NCBI GenBank assembly: GCA_032907525.1
Contig: JAJJPM010000166.1
Coordinates: 1-38,216, forward strand
DNA length: 38,216 nt
Direction: 5' to 3'
Source of the DNA: JAHJQQ01 sp032907525
GTDB taxonomy: Bacteria; Pseudomonadota; Gammaproteobacteria; Thiohalobacterales; Thiohalobacteraceae
Below, one piece after another: positions 1 to 9,302 of this stretch (the stretch's first letter is position 1; every line of letters begins with the position of its first letter). Made by a program: the position numbers and the translations under genes. The notes under the pieces are model-generated. The model made no database searches. It saw nothing but the letters and a program-made list of their open reading frames with translations, and was not told the origin of the DNA.

Positions 1-1
1 G

Positions 2-25
2 CCGCCGGAACTGGTGGAGTTGTGA
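2..25 (+). CDS. Possible C-terminal tail of an upstream gene (partial)
   Basis: Reading from base 2 gives P-P-E-L-V-E-L followed by TGA at 23-25. The TGA is the first part of the (GTGAGGA)n heptamer run that begins here. The same arrangement, a stop codon embedded in the first heptamer, is seen at the end of the AGCS symporter gene at 11259-11261, which is why this is suggested as a gene end. Only seven codons are in the window, so the product cannot be named and the frame may be accidental. Confidence 0.2.
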   Translation, partial: PPELVEL

Positions 26-93
26 GGAGTGAGGAGTGAGGAGTGAGGAGTGAGGCGCAAAATCATTTTTATGGCCGCGGAAACACACGGAGG
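22..93 (+). repeat. Solo left half of the heptamer/CACGGAA intergenic repeat
   Basis: Bases 22-55 are nearly five copies of the heptamer GTGAGGA. After a short AT-rich spacer, 71-93 carry a degenerate arm (GGCCGCGGAA, then CACACGGA). The order and orientation are those of the left half of the complete element at 11259-11489. No matching right half (TTCCGTG units, then TCCTCAC heptamers) is found before soxX, so this copy is a half element or a decayed one. Apart from this repeat and the possible sites at 117-205, nothing is seen in the 321 bases before soxX. Confidence 0.7.
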
Positions 94-116
94 GGTTTCA
101 ACCGAAAATCCATTAT

Positions 117-135
117 GGAATGCCCGGAACATTCC
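117..135. promoter_or_regulatory. Inverted repeat GGAATG-N7-CATTCC upstream of soxX
   Basis: A perfect 6-bp inverted repeat with a 7-base spacer lies about 190 bases upstream of soxX. The size suits a dimeric regulator, but no regulator is identified and the match could be chance. Confidence 0.25.
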
Positions 136-176
136 GGCACACTGCAGCCCGGCAACGCGGCACGTCCGGGGTTTTC

Positions 177-205
177 TTGACAACGTGCCGGCGCTGACCT
201 AAACC
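177..205 (+). promoter_or_regulatory. Possible sigma-70 promoter for soxXA
   Basis: A perfect TTGACA (177-182) is followed after 17 bases by TAAACC (200-205). The -35 is ideal and the -10 is weak, which would suit an activated promoter. The implied leader before soxX is about 110 bases. Confidence 0.35.
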
Positions 206-321
206 CTTTTACGCCCACCCTGCGGGATTCTTCGCCCGCACCGCGAAATTCCGCAGAGCGCGACACGGATTTCCACCATCCAGCCGGGTCGACCCGACTG
301 CTGTTCTCCCCGGAGGCGAGC

Positions 322-702
322 ATGTCGACACGCGCGAACAGATCCTTCTCCACCGATATCCTCGTCGTCATCGCGCTGGCGCTGGCACTGACGCCGGTGG
401 CGCCCGCGCAGGACATCGAACGGCCCGTATCCGTAGCAGAGGAAGGCCGCAGCATTGCGCTCAACCGCGTCAAGGGCAACTGCGCGGTATGCCATATGAT
501 TCCCGGCGTCGAATTCCACGGCGACATCGCACCGCCCCTGGTCGCGATACCGCAGCGCTTCCCCGACAAGGCGCGGCTGCGCGCGCAGGTCTACGATGCG
601 ACCCGCTTCAATCCGGATTCCGTCATGCCGCCGTTCGGCCGGCACGGCATCCTCACTCCGGAGGAACTCGACAAGGTGGTCGAGTGGCTGCTCACACTTT
701 GA
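322..702 (+). CDS. soxX: SoxX, c-type cytochrome subunit of SoxXA
   Basis: Predicted 126-residue periplasmic monoheme cytochrome c. SoxXA oxidatively couples thiosulfate to the SoxY carrier at the start of the Sox pathway. Residues about 11-30 form a signal peptide ending in A-P-A-Q. The single heme site is C54-A-V-C57-H58, and M102 in S-V-M-P-P-F is the probable distal heme ligand, as in the family. The length is usual for a mature SoxX core plus leader. The start is supported by GGAGG at 312-316. soxA follows after 79 bases on the same strand. No soxYZ, soxB or soxCD is in the window, as in many Chromatiales where soxXA is a separate unit. Confidence 0.93.
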   Translation: MSTRANRSFSTDILVVIALALALTPVAPAQDIERPVSVAEEGRSIALNRVKGNCAVCHMIPGVEFHGDIAPPLVAIPQRFPDKARLRAQVYDATRFNPDSVMPPFGRHGILTPEELDKVVEWLLTL

Positions 703-781
703 GGTCGGAACCCGGCGCGGCCGCGGGAGAGGACGTCTGCGGAGAAGCGCCGCCGCCCGGAATCCGACGGGAGGTGCAGCG

Positions 782-1681
782 ATGAAACGACTGCTGCCGA
801 TCACGTTGGCCTTCTGTGCTTTCCTCGCCCCGCCCCCCGTGGCCGCGGGCGCGTACGATGAGATCAACCGTCCGGGAATGACGCCCGAACAGCACCGCGA
901 GGCCTTCCGCGCCTACTTCAAGCAGAAGTTCCCGCAGGTGGAGTTCGACGACTTCGCCAACGGCCTGTACGCGCTGCCGCAGTTCGCCGCCTACCGGGAG
1001 ACCTGGGAGGAGGACCGGGATTTCCCGCCCTACGAGGTCGGTCTGGAGCGCGGCAAGGCGCTGTGGGAGAAACCGTTCAAGAACGGCCGGACCTTCTCGG
1101 GCTGCTTCCCGAACAACGGCGAGAACATCGCCCAGAACTACCCCTACTGGGACGAGGCCACGCAGAAGATCCGCACCGCGGAAATGGACCTGATCGACTG
1201 CGCCCGGAAGAACGGCGAGGACCTGCCCTTCGTCACGGCGGACCTCGCCAAGGATCAGAAGGCCCGGGTGCAGCTCGCCGAGCTGACGGCGTACTTCTAT
1301 TCGCTGTCGCGCGGCAACCGGATCGACATCGACCTCTCCGCCCCGGGCGCGCGCCGGGCCTTCGAGAAGGGCAAGGAGATCTTCTGGTCGCGGCGCGGCC
1401 AGCTGAACTTCGCCTGCTACCAGTGCCATGTCGATCTGGCCGGCAACAACCTCGGCGGCGGCCAGCCGCTGAGCGCGGGCCTGGGCCATACCACGGCCTG
1501 GCCGGCGCAGCGCATCGAATGGGCGCGCATCGAGACCATCCATCAGCGCTACGCCACCTGCTTCTCCCAGGTCCGCGCCAAACCCTATCCGCACCTCGGC
1601 GAGCAATACAACGCGCTGGAACTCTATGAAAAATACATGAGCGGCGGCCTGCCCCTGACGGCACCGTCCATGCGCAACTGA
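782..1681 (+). CDS. soxA: SoxA, L-cysteine S-thiosulfotransferase subunit
   Basis: Catalytic subunit of periplasmic SoxXA (299 residues). It has a signal peptide (residues 1-22, cleavage near V-A-A-G). The heme site is C212-Y-Q-C215-H216, followed by the typical G-N-N-L and Q-P-L-S-A-G-L-G-H-T segments. C260 in R-Y-A-T-C is the expected active-site cysteine that carries the persulfide and ligates heme. The N-terminal half has no CxxCH. Where diheme SoxA proteins have their first heme it has C108 (S-G-C-F-P-N) and C140, so this is the monoheme type. The start at ATG 782 is chosen because GGGAGG lies just upstream and the signal peptide starts there. An in-frame extension to 596 would overlap soxX. 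Confidence 0.95.
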   Translation: MKRLLPITLAFCAFLAPPPVAAGAYDEINRPGMTPEQHREAFRAYFKQKFPQVEFDDFANGLYALPQFAAYRETWEEDRDFPPYEVGLERGKALWEKPFKNGRTFSGCFPNNGENIAQNYPYWDEATQKIRTAEMDLIDCARKNGEDLPFVTADLAKDQKARVQLAELTAYFYSLSRGNRIDIDLSAPGARRAFEKGKEIFWSRRGQLNFACYQCHVDLAGNNLGGGQPLSAGLGHTTAWPAQRIEWARIETIHQRYATCFSQVRAKPYPHLGEQYNALELYEKYMSGGLPLTAPSMRN

Positions 1682-1711
1682 CGCCCCTCCGGATACCCCG
1701 CACCCGACCCG

Positions 1712-1739
1712 CCGGCGGACTCCTCCGGGAGCCCGCCGG
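1712..1739 (+). terminator. GC-rich hairpin after soxA
   Basis: CCGGCGG (1712-1718) pairs with CCGCCGG (1733-1739). CTCC and GGAG extend the stem across one A-C mismatch, with a TCCG loop. No T-run follows, so it is terminator-like at best. It lies between soxA and the methyltransferase. Confidence 0.35.
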
Positions 1740-1795
1740 GCGGATTGGTGTACATTACGGCCCTCCGGCAGTCCGGGCCGGGCCGAGGATGTTCG

Positions 1796-2434
1796 ATGAC
1801 GGATTGTCCGCTGTGCGCGCAGGCTGCGGAGCTGGCCGACGAAGACGGGCGGCGACGCTATCTGCAGTGCCCGGCGTGCGCACTGATCTTCGCCGATCCC
1901 GCCAGCCATCTCGATGCCGCCGCCGAGAAGGCCGTCTACGATCTGCACCGCAACGATCCGCAGGATGCCGGCTACCGCGCGTTCCTCGCGCGCCTCGCCG
2001 ACCCGCTGCTGACGCGCCTGCGTCCCGGCATGGAGGGCCTGGACTACGGCTGCGGCCCGGGGCCGACCCTGTCGATCATGCTGGCGGAAGCCGGCATGCG
2101 CATGACCGACTACGATCCGCATTACGCACCCGATCCGGCGGTGCTCGAACGCACCTATGATTTCGTCACCTGCACCGAGGTCGTCGAACACTTCCGCCGG
2201 CCGGCCGAGGATTGGGCGCGCCTGGCCGCGCTGCTGCGCCCCGGCGGCTGGCTGGGGGTGATGACCCAGCTGGTCATCAGCCTCGAACGCTTCCGCGCCT
2301 GGCAGTACAGAAACGACCCCACGCACGTCGCCTTCTACAGCCCGGAGACCTTCGCCTGGATCGGCGACCATTTCGGCCTGACCGTCGAGCGCGTGGACAC
2401 CGCGGTGCTGTTGCTGCGGAAACCTCCGTCCTGA
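1796..2434 (+). CDS. Class I SAM-dependent methyltransferase with N-terminal Cys4 knuckle
   Basis: A 212-residue protein. The N-terminus has two CPxC pairs (C4/C7 and C25/C28), suggesting a small zinc knuckle. The Rossmann methyltransferase core follows, with motif I L-D-Y-G-C-G-P-G-P at about 82-90, then D-Y-D-P, the C-T-E-V-V-E-H-F post-motif and L-R-P-G-G. The family commonly carries out O- or C-methylation of small molecules or sugars; the substrate is not predictable here. ATG 1796 is preferred (GAGGA just upstream, and it begins directly at the Cys knuckle). A GTG at 1745 would add 17 poorly conserved-looking residues. It stands alone between the soxA hairpin and the repeat locus at 2487. 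Confidence 0.8.
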   Translation: MTDCPLCAQAAELADEDGRRRYLQCPACALIFADPASHLDAAAEKAVYDLHRNDPQDAGYRAFLARLADPLLTRLRPGMEGLDYGCGPGPTLSIMLAEAGMRMTDYDPHYAPDPAVLERTYDFVTCTEVVEHFRRPAEDWARLAALLRPGGWLGVMTQLVISLERFRAWQYRNDPTHVAFYSPETFAWIGDHFGLTVERVDTAVLLLRKPPS

Positions 2435-2486
2435 CGCCGAGGCGTTCCCGATTGCCCGTGGTCCACCCGCCGGATTCGGCACGCGG

Positions 2487-2825
2487 GTGAGTGAGGAGCG
2501 AGGAGCAATACCCAATTGGCCACGGAAGCACACGGAAATACACGGAAAGAATTCAAGACCAGGACCTCGTGCAATCACGCACTCTCGGGGACACGGGGAC
2601 ACGGGGACAGACTTAAGTCTGTCCCCGTCCGAAGCCTATTGCCTTATCGAAGACCACGAATATTCGGTATAACGCCGTCCCCGCTTCTGGACAGGCACGA
2701 GGTCACGCAACGTCTCTGCGACAAATCTTTCCGTGTTTTTCCGTGTGCTTCCGTGGCTATGGTTTGATTTGACTCCTCACTCCTCACTCCTCACACTCCT
2801 CACTCCTCACTCCTCACCTCCCCAC
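2487..2825. repeat. Intergenic inverted-repeat element, copy B (heptamers plus CACGGAA arms)
   Basis: The left part has degenerate GTGAGGA heptamers at 2487-2506, then an arm at 2518-2551 with three CACGGAA units at exact 10-bp period. The right part has the complementary arm at 2726-2758 and a long run of TCCTCAC heptamers at about 2772-2825. The arms differ at essentially one position (an AT versus AA spacer). An inner inverted repeat (GACCTCGTGC at about 2561 and GCACGAGGTC at about 2697) extends the symmetry into the loop. This element fills most of the 482-base gap between the methyltransferase and the glycosyltransferase; short open frames inside it are not credible genes. Confidence 0.85.
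2587..2628. repeat. Octamer repeat running into a perfect 28-bp palindrome
   Basis: Nearly three copies of GGGGACAC (2587-2610) lead into a perfect palindrome at 2601-2628, whose left half reads ACGGGGACAGACTT. The GGGGACAGAC...GTCTGTCCCC core resembles REP-type hairpins known in proteobacterial intergenic DNA. It sits in the loop of the larger element at 2487-2825 and so appears to be a second repeat family inside the first. Confidence 0.75.
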
Positions 2826-2827
2826 TC

Positions 2828-2878
2828 CTGTCACTCCTCCGTCATGCCGGCGTCACCGCGGTGTAACCGGGCCGTTAC
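2828..2878 (+). promoter_or_regulatory. Probable Pho box array (PhoB sites) before the GT4 gene
   Basis: Five 7-mers recur every 11 bases: CTGTCAC (2828), CCGTCAT (2839), GCGTCAC (2850), GTGTAAC (2861) and CCGTTAC (2872), each separated by four bases. This is the architecture of PhoB binding sites (CTGTCAT-N4-CTGTCAT). The array ends 38 bases before the glycosyltransferase ATG. No good -10 is visible downstream, which is common for PhoB-activated promoters. TGTAAC-N6-GTTACA within it is also an inverted repeat, so a dimeric repressor site is an alternative reading. Confidence 0.55.
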
Positions 2879-2916
2879 AGCATCTGCGGCGACTCTCGCA
2901 ACCCTGCGAACCGCCG

Positions 2917-4083
2917 ATGACCAAGCTTCACATCGCCCTGGTGACCGAGACCTACGCGCCGGAGATCAACGGCGTGGCCATGACCCTGTCGCGCTGGGTC
3001 AAGGGGCTCAACGACCGCGGCCACAGCCTGGAACTGTGGCGTCCGCAGCCGCTCCAGGACAGCCCGCCGCAGTGCGGCGACGCGCTCACCGAACATCGCG
3101 TGCCGGGTTTCTCGCTGCCGATGTATCCGGAGCTGCGCATCGGCCGGCCCGCCGGCGGACAGCTTGCCGCGCGCTGGGGAACGCGGCGGCCGGATCTCCT
3201 GTACATCGCCACCGAGGGACCGCTGGGCTGGTCGGCGCTGCGCGCGGCGCGGCGCCTGGGCATCCCGATCGTCAGCGGCTTCCATACCCGCTTCGACCGT
3301 TACACCGGACACTACCGGCTCGGCCTGTTCATGCCGCTGGTGCGCCGTTATCTGCGCCGCTTCCACAACGCCACCGCCCTGACCCTGGCGCCGACGCCGC
3401 AGCTGCGCGAAACCCTGGCGAGCGAAGGCTTCGGGCGCATCGCCGTGATCCCGCGCGGCGTGGATACCGATCTCTTCACCCCGGCGCGGCGCAATGCGGC
3501 GCTGCGCCGCCACTGGGGTCTAGACGACGGTCAGCTGGCGGTGCTCTGCGTGGGCCGGCTCGCACCGGAGAAGAATCTCGAAGAGGCGATCTGGGCGTTC
3601 CGCGCCCTGCAGGCGGTGCAGCCCGCGGCGCGACTGATCATGGTCGGCGACGGCCCGCAGCGCGCGGCGCTCGAGGCCGCCCATCCGGACATCGTCTTTG
3701 CCGGCATGCAGCAGGGCACGGCGCTCGCCGAACACTATGCCTCGGCGGACCTGTTCCTGTTCCCCAGCCGCACCGAGACCTTCGGCAACGTCACCCTGGA
3801 GGCCATGGCCAGCGGCCTGCCGGTGGTGGCCTTCGACGATGCCGCGGCAGCGCTGCATCTGCGGCACCGCGCCAGCGGCATGCTGGTACCGAACGCCGGA
3901 CCCTCGCGCTTCGCCGATGCCGCCCGCGAGCTGGCAAGCGATGCCCAGCTGCGCCGCCGCCTGGGACACGCGGCGCGCGCCTACGCCGAGAACATCGGCT
4001 GGGAACCCGTGGTGATGGATCTGGAGGCCCTGTTCATCCGCTGCGCGCGCCGGGGCACAACCCCCGCAGCACCATGTCGGTGA
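2917..4083 (+). CDS. GT4-family glycosyltransferase (MgtA/SqdX/glycolipid type)
   Basis: A 388-residue GT-B-fold retaining glycosyltransferase of family 4. The N-domain shows E-T-Y-A-P-E-I-N-G-V and G-F-H-T-R-F-D-R-Y, typical of the mannosyl/sulfoquinovosyl/diacylglycerol glycosyltransferase subgroup. The C-domain shows R-L-A-P-E-K-N-L and the nucleotide-sugar E-x7-E motif in T-E-T-F-G-N-V-T-L-E, followed by A-S-G-L-P-V-V-A. A cytoplasmic, membrane-associated enzyme glucosylating or mannosylating a lipid acceptor is the likely role. The Pho-box-like array upstream fits a phosphate-starvation glycolipid enzyme (inference). Its last 50 bases overlap, antisense, the end of the CBS gene. Confidence 0.85.
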   Translation: MTKLHIALVTETYAPEINGVAMTLSRWVKGLNDRGHSLELWRPQPLQDSPPQCGDALTEHRVPGFSLPMYPELRIGRPAGGQLAARWGTRRPDLLYIATEGPLGWSALRAARRLGIPIVSGFHTRFDRYTGHYRLGLFMPLVRRYLRRFHNATALTLAPTPQLRETLASEGFGRIAVIPRGVDTDLFTPARRNAALRRHWGLDDGQLAVLCVGRLAPEKNLEEAIWAFRALQAVQPAARLIMVGDGPQRAALEAAHPDIVFAGMQQGTALAEHYASADLFLFPSRTETFGNVTLEAMASGLPVVAFDDAAAALHLRHRASGMLVPNAGPSRFADAARELASDAQLRRRLGHAARAYAENIGWEPVVMDLEALFIRCARRGTTPAAPCR

Positions 4084-4450
4084 CGCTGACGATGCCGATG
4101 ACCTCGCCGTTCTCGACGACGGGCGCACGCGACAGGTCGAAGCGCTCGAACAGGCGGGCGCAGTAGCGGATGTCCATGTCGGGGTCGACGGCGATCACCG
4201 GCTTGGTCATGATCTCGTAGACGTTGACGCGCTCCGGCGCGCGGTCGCGGGCCAGCACCTGGCGGGCGATATCGGAGATCAGCACCATGCCGTACTCGTC
4301 GTCATCGTGGCGCTTCTTCACGATCAGCGCCTTGGTCTCGACATGCTGCATGGTGCGCAGGGCTTCGGCCACCGTGGTCATGCCGTCGACGAGGTCGAAG
4401 CGGGTCTTCATGACCTCGCGCACACGGACGATCGGTTTGTCATCGCTCAT
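4034..4450 (-). CDS. CBS-domain-pair protein
   Basis: A 138-residue protein made almost entirely of one CBS pair (Bateman module). CBS1 begins at V-R-E-V-M-K-T and includes T-V-A-E-A-L and Y-G-M-V-L-I-S-D-I-A. CBS2 begins at V-Y-E-I-M-T-K-P and ends G-I-V-S-V-T-D-M-V-L. CBS pairs usually bind adenosine nucleotides and regulate a partner. The start at 4450 overlaps the PII gene stop in an ATGA, so the two are translationally coupled. It is the last gene of the four-gene DUF1538 operon. Its 3' end overlaps the convergent glycosyltransferase gene by 50 bases. Confidence 0.87.
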   Translation of the reverse strand: MSDDKPIVRVREVMKTRFDLVDGMTTVAEALRTMQHVETKALIVKKRHDDDEYGMVLISDIARQVLARDRAPERVNVYEIMTKPVIAVDPDMDIRYCARLFERFDLSRAPVVENGEVIGIVSVTDMVLRGLCPGARSG

Positions 4451-4797
4451 AGCTTCTCCTCCACCACATCGCTGAGACTGCGTATCTGCCGGGTCACGCC
4501 CACCGCATCCTCCACATCGATCTGGAAGGCGATGCCGGTGCCGGGCTTGCTGTCGAACTCGCCCACCGCGGCGATGGTCTCCAGGATCGACCGGCTGAGA
4601 TGCTCCTCGACCAGGAACAGCAGCATGTCGCGCTGCGTTTCCAGGGCCAGCCCGAAAAAGGTCTTGGCCTTCTGCACGCCCTCGCCACGCGCCTGACTGA
4701 CGACGGTTGCACCCGTGGCGCCGGCCTCGCGGGCGGCCTTGAGCACGGCGCTGGTCTTGTCGTCCTCGACAAGGGCTATCAGCAATTTGAAATGCAT
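4447..4797 (-). CDS. PII-like (GlnB-fold) regulatory protein
   Basis: A 116-residue protein of PII-like appearance. It opens with a beta strand F-K-L-L-I-A-L-V, then a helix and the G-A-T-G-A-T-V-V strand. A variable T-loop-like stretch around G-E-G-V-Q-K-A-K-T-F-F-G follows, and a second ferredoxin-like half comes after E-T-Q-R-D-M-L-L-F-L-V. It lacks the Y-R-G-A-E-Y T-loop of canonical GlnB/GlnK. PII-like trimers bind nucleotides and gate transporters or enzymes. It lies between DUF1538 (three untranslated bases) and the CBS gene (4-base overlap), so a role as sensor for the DUF1538 pair is inferred. Confidence 0.8.
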   Translation of the reverse strand: MHFKLLIALVEDDKTSAVLKAAREAGATGATVVSQARGEGVQKAKTFFGLALETQRDMLLFLVEEHLSRSILETIAAVGEFDSKPGTGIAFQIDVEDAVGVTRQIRSLSDVVEEKL

Positions 4798-4800
4798 ATC

Positions 4801-5592
4801 TCACTCTCCTCCCGCTTCGCTCCTGCGCTCAGCGCGCCGGGCGAACCAGACGCTCAACTGCGCGTACCCCATCACGGACATGATCGGAAACAGACAGGCG
4901 AAGGCCACCAACCCGAACCCGTCCAGCAACGGACTGCGTCCCGGCAGCGCACCAGCCAGTCCGAGCCCCAGCGCAGTGACCAGCGGCACAGTGATGATGG
5001 AGGTCGTGACGCCCCCCGAATCATAGGCGACCGGAATGATGCTGCGCGGCGCCAGCCGGGTCTGCAGCAGCAGTACCAGGTAGGCCGGCATCAAAAAGTG
5101 GTGCAGGGGGATGCCGAGGGCCAGCTTCAGCGTGCCGAGCAGCAGCCCCAGCGCCACACCGAACGCCACGGCCAGCCGCAGCCCCCACTGACCGATGGTG
5201 TCGCCGGACACGTCGCGCACCTTGGCTGCGACCGCAATGACCGCCGGTTCGGCGATGCTGGCCGCGAAACCCAATGCCGCAGCGAACAGATAGACCCAAT
5301 AATAATTGCGCCAGTCGACGTCGATGGGCTCCGCCGCGTCCGGATCGACGAAAGCGGGGTCGGTGAGCTGGTCGGCCATCATGGCCCCCAGGGGAAACAG
5401 GGACAGCTCCAGACCTTCGAGGAGAATCACCAGTCCCACCGTCACGTAGGCTAGCCCCAGCACGGCACGGCGCGGGTTCGGCAAGGGCCGGCGGATCGCC
5501 ACGAACTGGAAGAACAGCACCACCGCGACGATCGGCAGGATGGCCAGCAGCGCCGAAACCAGTACCTCCATGCCGGTGGCGAGGAAGTCCAT
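4801..5592 (-). CDS. DUF1538 membrane protein, second subunit
   Basis: A 263-residue integral membrane protein with about six to seven hydrophobic helices. It carries the DUF1538 signatures E-G-L-E-L-S-L-F-P, F-A-A-A-L-G-F-A-A-S-I-A-E-P-A and V-A-Y-D-S-G-G-V-T-T-S. The last resembles a re-entrant ion or substrate motif and is present in both paralogues here. DUF1538 proteins are proposed transporters of unknown substrate. The ATG overlaps the stop of the upstream paralogue by one base (TGATG), so production is coupled and a heterodimer is likely. An acidic insert (D-P-D-A-A-E-P-I-D-V-D) distinguishes it from its partner. Confidence 0.87.
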   Translation of the reverse strand: MDFLATGMEVLVSALLAILPIVAVVLFFQFVAIRRPLPNPRRAVLGLAYVTVGLVILLEGLELSLFPLGAMMADQLTDPAFVDPDAAEPIDVDWRNYYWVYLFAAALGFAASIAEPAVIAVAAKVRDVSGDTIGQWGLRLAVAFGVALGLLLGTLKLALGIPLHHFLMPAYLVLLLQTRLAPRSIIPVAYDSGGVTTSIITVPLVTALGLGLAGALPGRSPLLDGFGLVAFACLFPIMSVMGYAQLSVWFARRAERRSEAGGE

Positions 5593-6320
5593 CAGATCAA
5601 TATTCCGAAGGCCATCACGAAAATCATCGGCATCACCGTGGACAGGGCGACCAGCCCGAAGCCGTCCACCAGTGGATTGCGGCCCTCGATGGAGGACGCC
5701 AGTCCGACGCCGAGCGCGGCGACCAGCGGCACGGTGATCACGGAGTTGGACACCGGACCGGAGTCGTAGGCGATCGCCATGACCTCACGCGGGGTGAACG
5801 GGGACATCAGGACTACGATACCGTAGGCGACCGAAATCAGCACATGCATGGGCCACGCGAAGATGATCCTCAGCACGCCGATCACCAGCGCGATGCCGAC
5901 CGCCAGGCAGACCATCAGCCGCAGGCCCCAGGCATAGGCCCGGCGCCCCTCTTCAGCGACCAGCGCGCCATCGACCGCGGCGGCAGCCGCCTTGTCGGCC
6001 ACGGCGATCAGGGCCGGCTCGGCCGCCGATGCCCCGAACCCGAGGGCGAAGGCGAACAGCAGCAGCCAGGTCACGCTGCCCTTGCGCGCAAAGGCGTAGG
6101 CCATGCTCTCGCCGATCGGAAACAGACCCAGCTCCAGGCCCCGCACGAACAGCGCCAGGCCGATGACGACCAGCAGCATACCCAGCAGCAGATTGCCGAG
6201 ATCCGGGATCGGCTGGCGCAGCACCACCAGCTGGAAGAAACCGACCACCAGAAAGATTGGTAGCAGATCGCGCGCACTACCCCGCACACTGTGCCAGAAC
6301 GCCATCAGTTGCTGTTTCAA
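5592..6320 (-). CDS. DUF1538 membrane protein, first subunit
   Basis: A 242-residue polytopic membrane protein paralogous to the gene that follows it. It shares R-G-L-E-L-G-L-F-P-I-G-E, F-G-A-S-A-A-E-P-A-L-I-A-V-A and I-A-Y-D-S-G-P-V-S-N-S-V-I-T-V-P. It is the first gene of the DUF1538-DUF1538-PII-CBS operon. The start chosen is TTG at 6320, which has AGGGGA about seven bases upstream; an in-frame ATG at 6305 is the alternative (five residues shorter). It is divergent from the P-type ATPase gene with 237 bases between. The substrate is unknown. Confidence 0.85.
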   Translation of the reverse strand: MKQQLMAFWHSVRGSARDLLPIFLVVGFFQLVVLRQPIPDLGNLLLGMLLVVIGLALFVRGLELGLFPIGESMAYAFARKGSVTWLLLFAFALGFGASAAEPALIAVADKAAAAAVDGALVAEEGRRAYAWGLRLMVCLAVGIALVIGVLRIIFAWPMHVLISVAYGIVVLMSPFTPREVMAIAYDSGPVSNSVITVPLVAALGVGLASSIEGRNPLVDGFGLVALSTVMPMIFVMAFGILI

Positions 6321-6387
6321 GACGGGTCCCCTGCAATGGGTGTTCGCGCATCACGCGCCGCGACTGACGACGACGTCCCGGCACATG

Positions 6388-6409
6388 ACCCGACCGACAC
6401 AAGTCGGGT
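6388..6409. promoter_or_regulatory. Inverted repeat in the DUF1538/P-ATPase divergent region
   Basis: ACCCGAC (6388-6394) and GTCGGGT (6403-6409) form a 7-bp inverted repeat with an 8-base spacer, between two divergently transcribed transport genes. TATGCT at 6409-6414 could be a -10 for the plus strand. This is suggestive of an operator only; nothing else stands out in the 237-base gap. Confidence 0.3.
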
Positions 6410-6557
6410 ATGCTGCCTTCATGGCATTGTATGAACCCCCTCTCGGAACAATCAAGCCGCACGGCAGCGGGACGGCCGGCGATACCCGATGAATTTCTGC
6501 GCGCCCGCGTGGTCTGTGCTGTAACCGCCACACGAATCGACGACGACGGTATCCACC

Positions 6558-9260
<2,703 letters not shown>

Positions 9261-9290
9261 TACCCTGCGGGACTGCGGAACCGCGGCGTG

Positions 9291-9296
9291 TATAAT
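9291..9296 (+). promoter_or_regulatory. -10 box TATAAT six bases before the protease ATG
   Basis: A consensus TATAAT is followed by CGCCGC and then ATG at 9303. Since transcription usually starts 6-7 bases after the -10, the mRNA would begin at or next to the start codon. No Shine-Dalgarno is present and no good -35 is seen. Confidence 0.55.
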
Positions 9297-9302
9297 CGCC
9301 GC

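Noticed and set aside
692..2602. A 636-codon minus-strand frame over soxA and the methyltransferase
   Set aside because: Antisense shadow of well-supported genes, with arginine/glycine-rich low-complexity translation.
2487..2767. Two short plus-strand frames within the repeat element
   Set aside because: They translate heptamer and CACGGAA units only and have no ribosome-binding site or recognisable protein.
2487..2840. CRISPR-like array
   Set aside because: The units are tandem heptamers and 10-mers without unique spacers, and no cas gene is present.
2862..2879. TGTAAC-N6-GTTACA as a stand-alone dimeric repressor site
   Set aside because: It is better explained as two units of the 11-bp-period Pho-like array, though it is kept as an alternative in the feature note.
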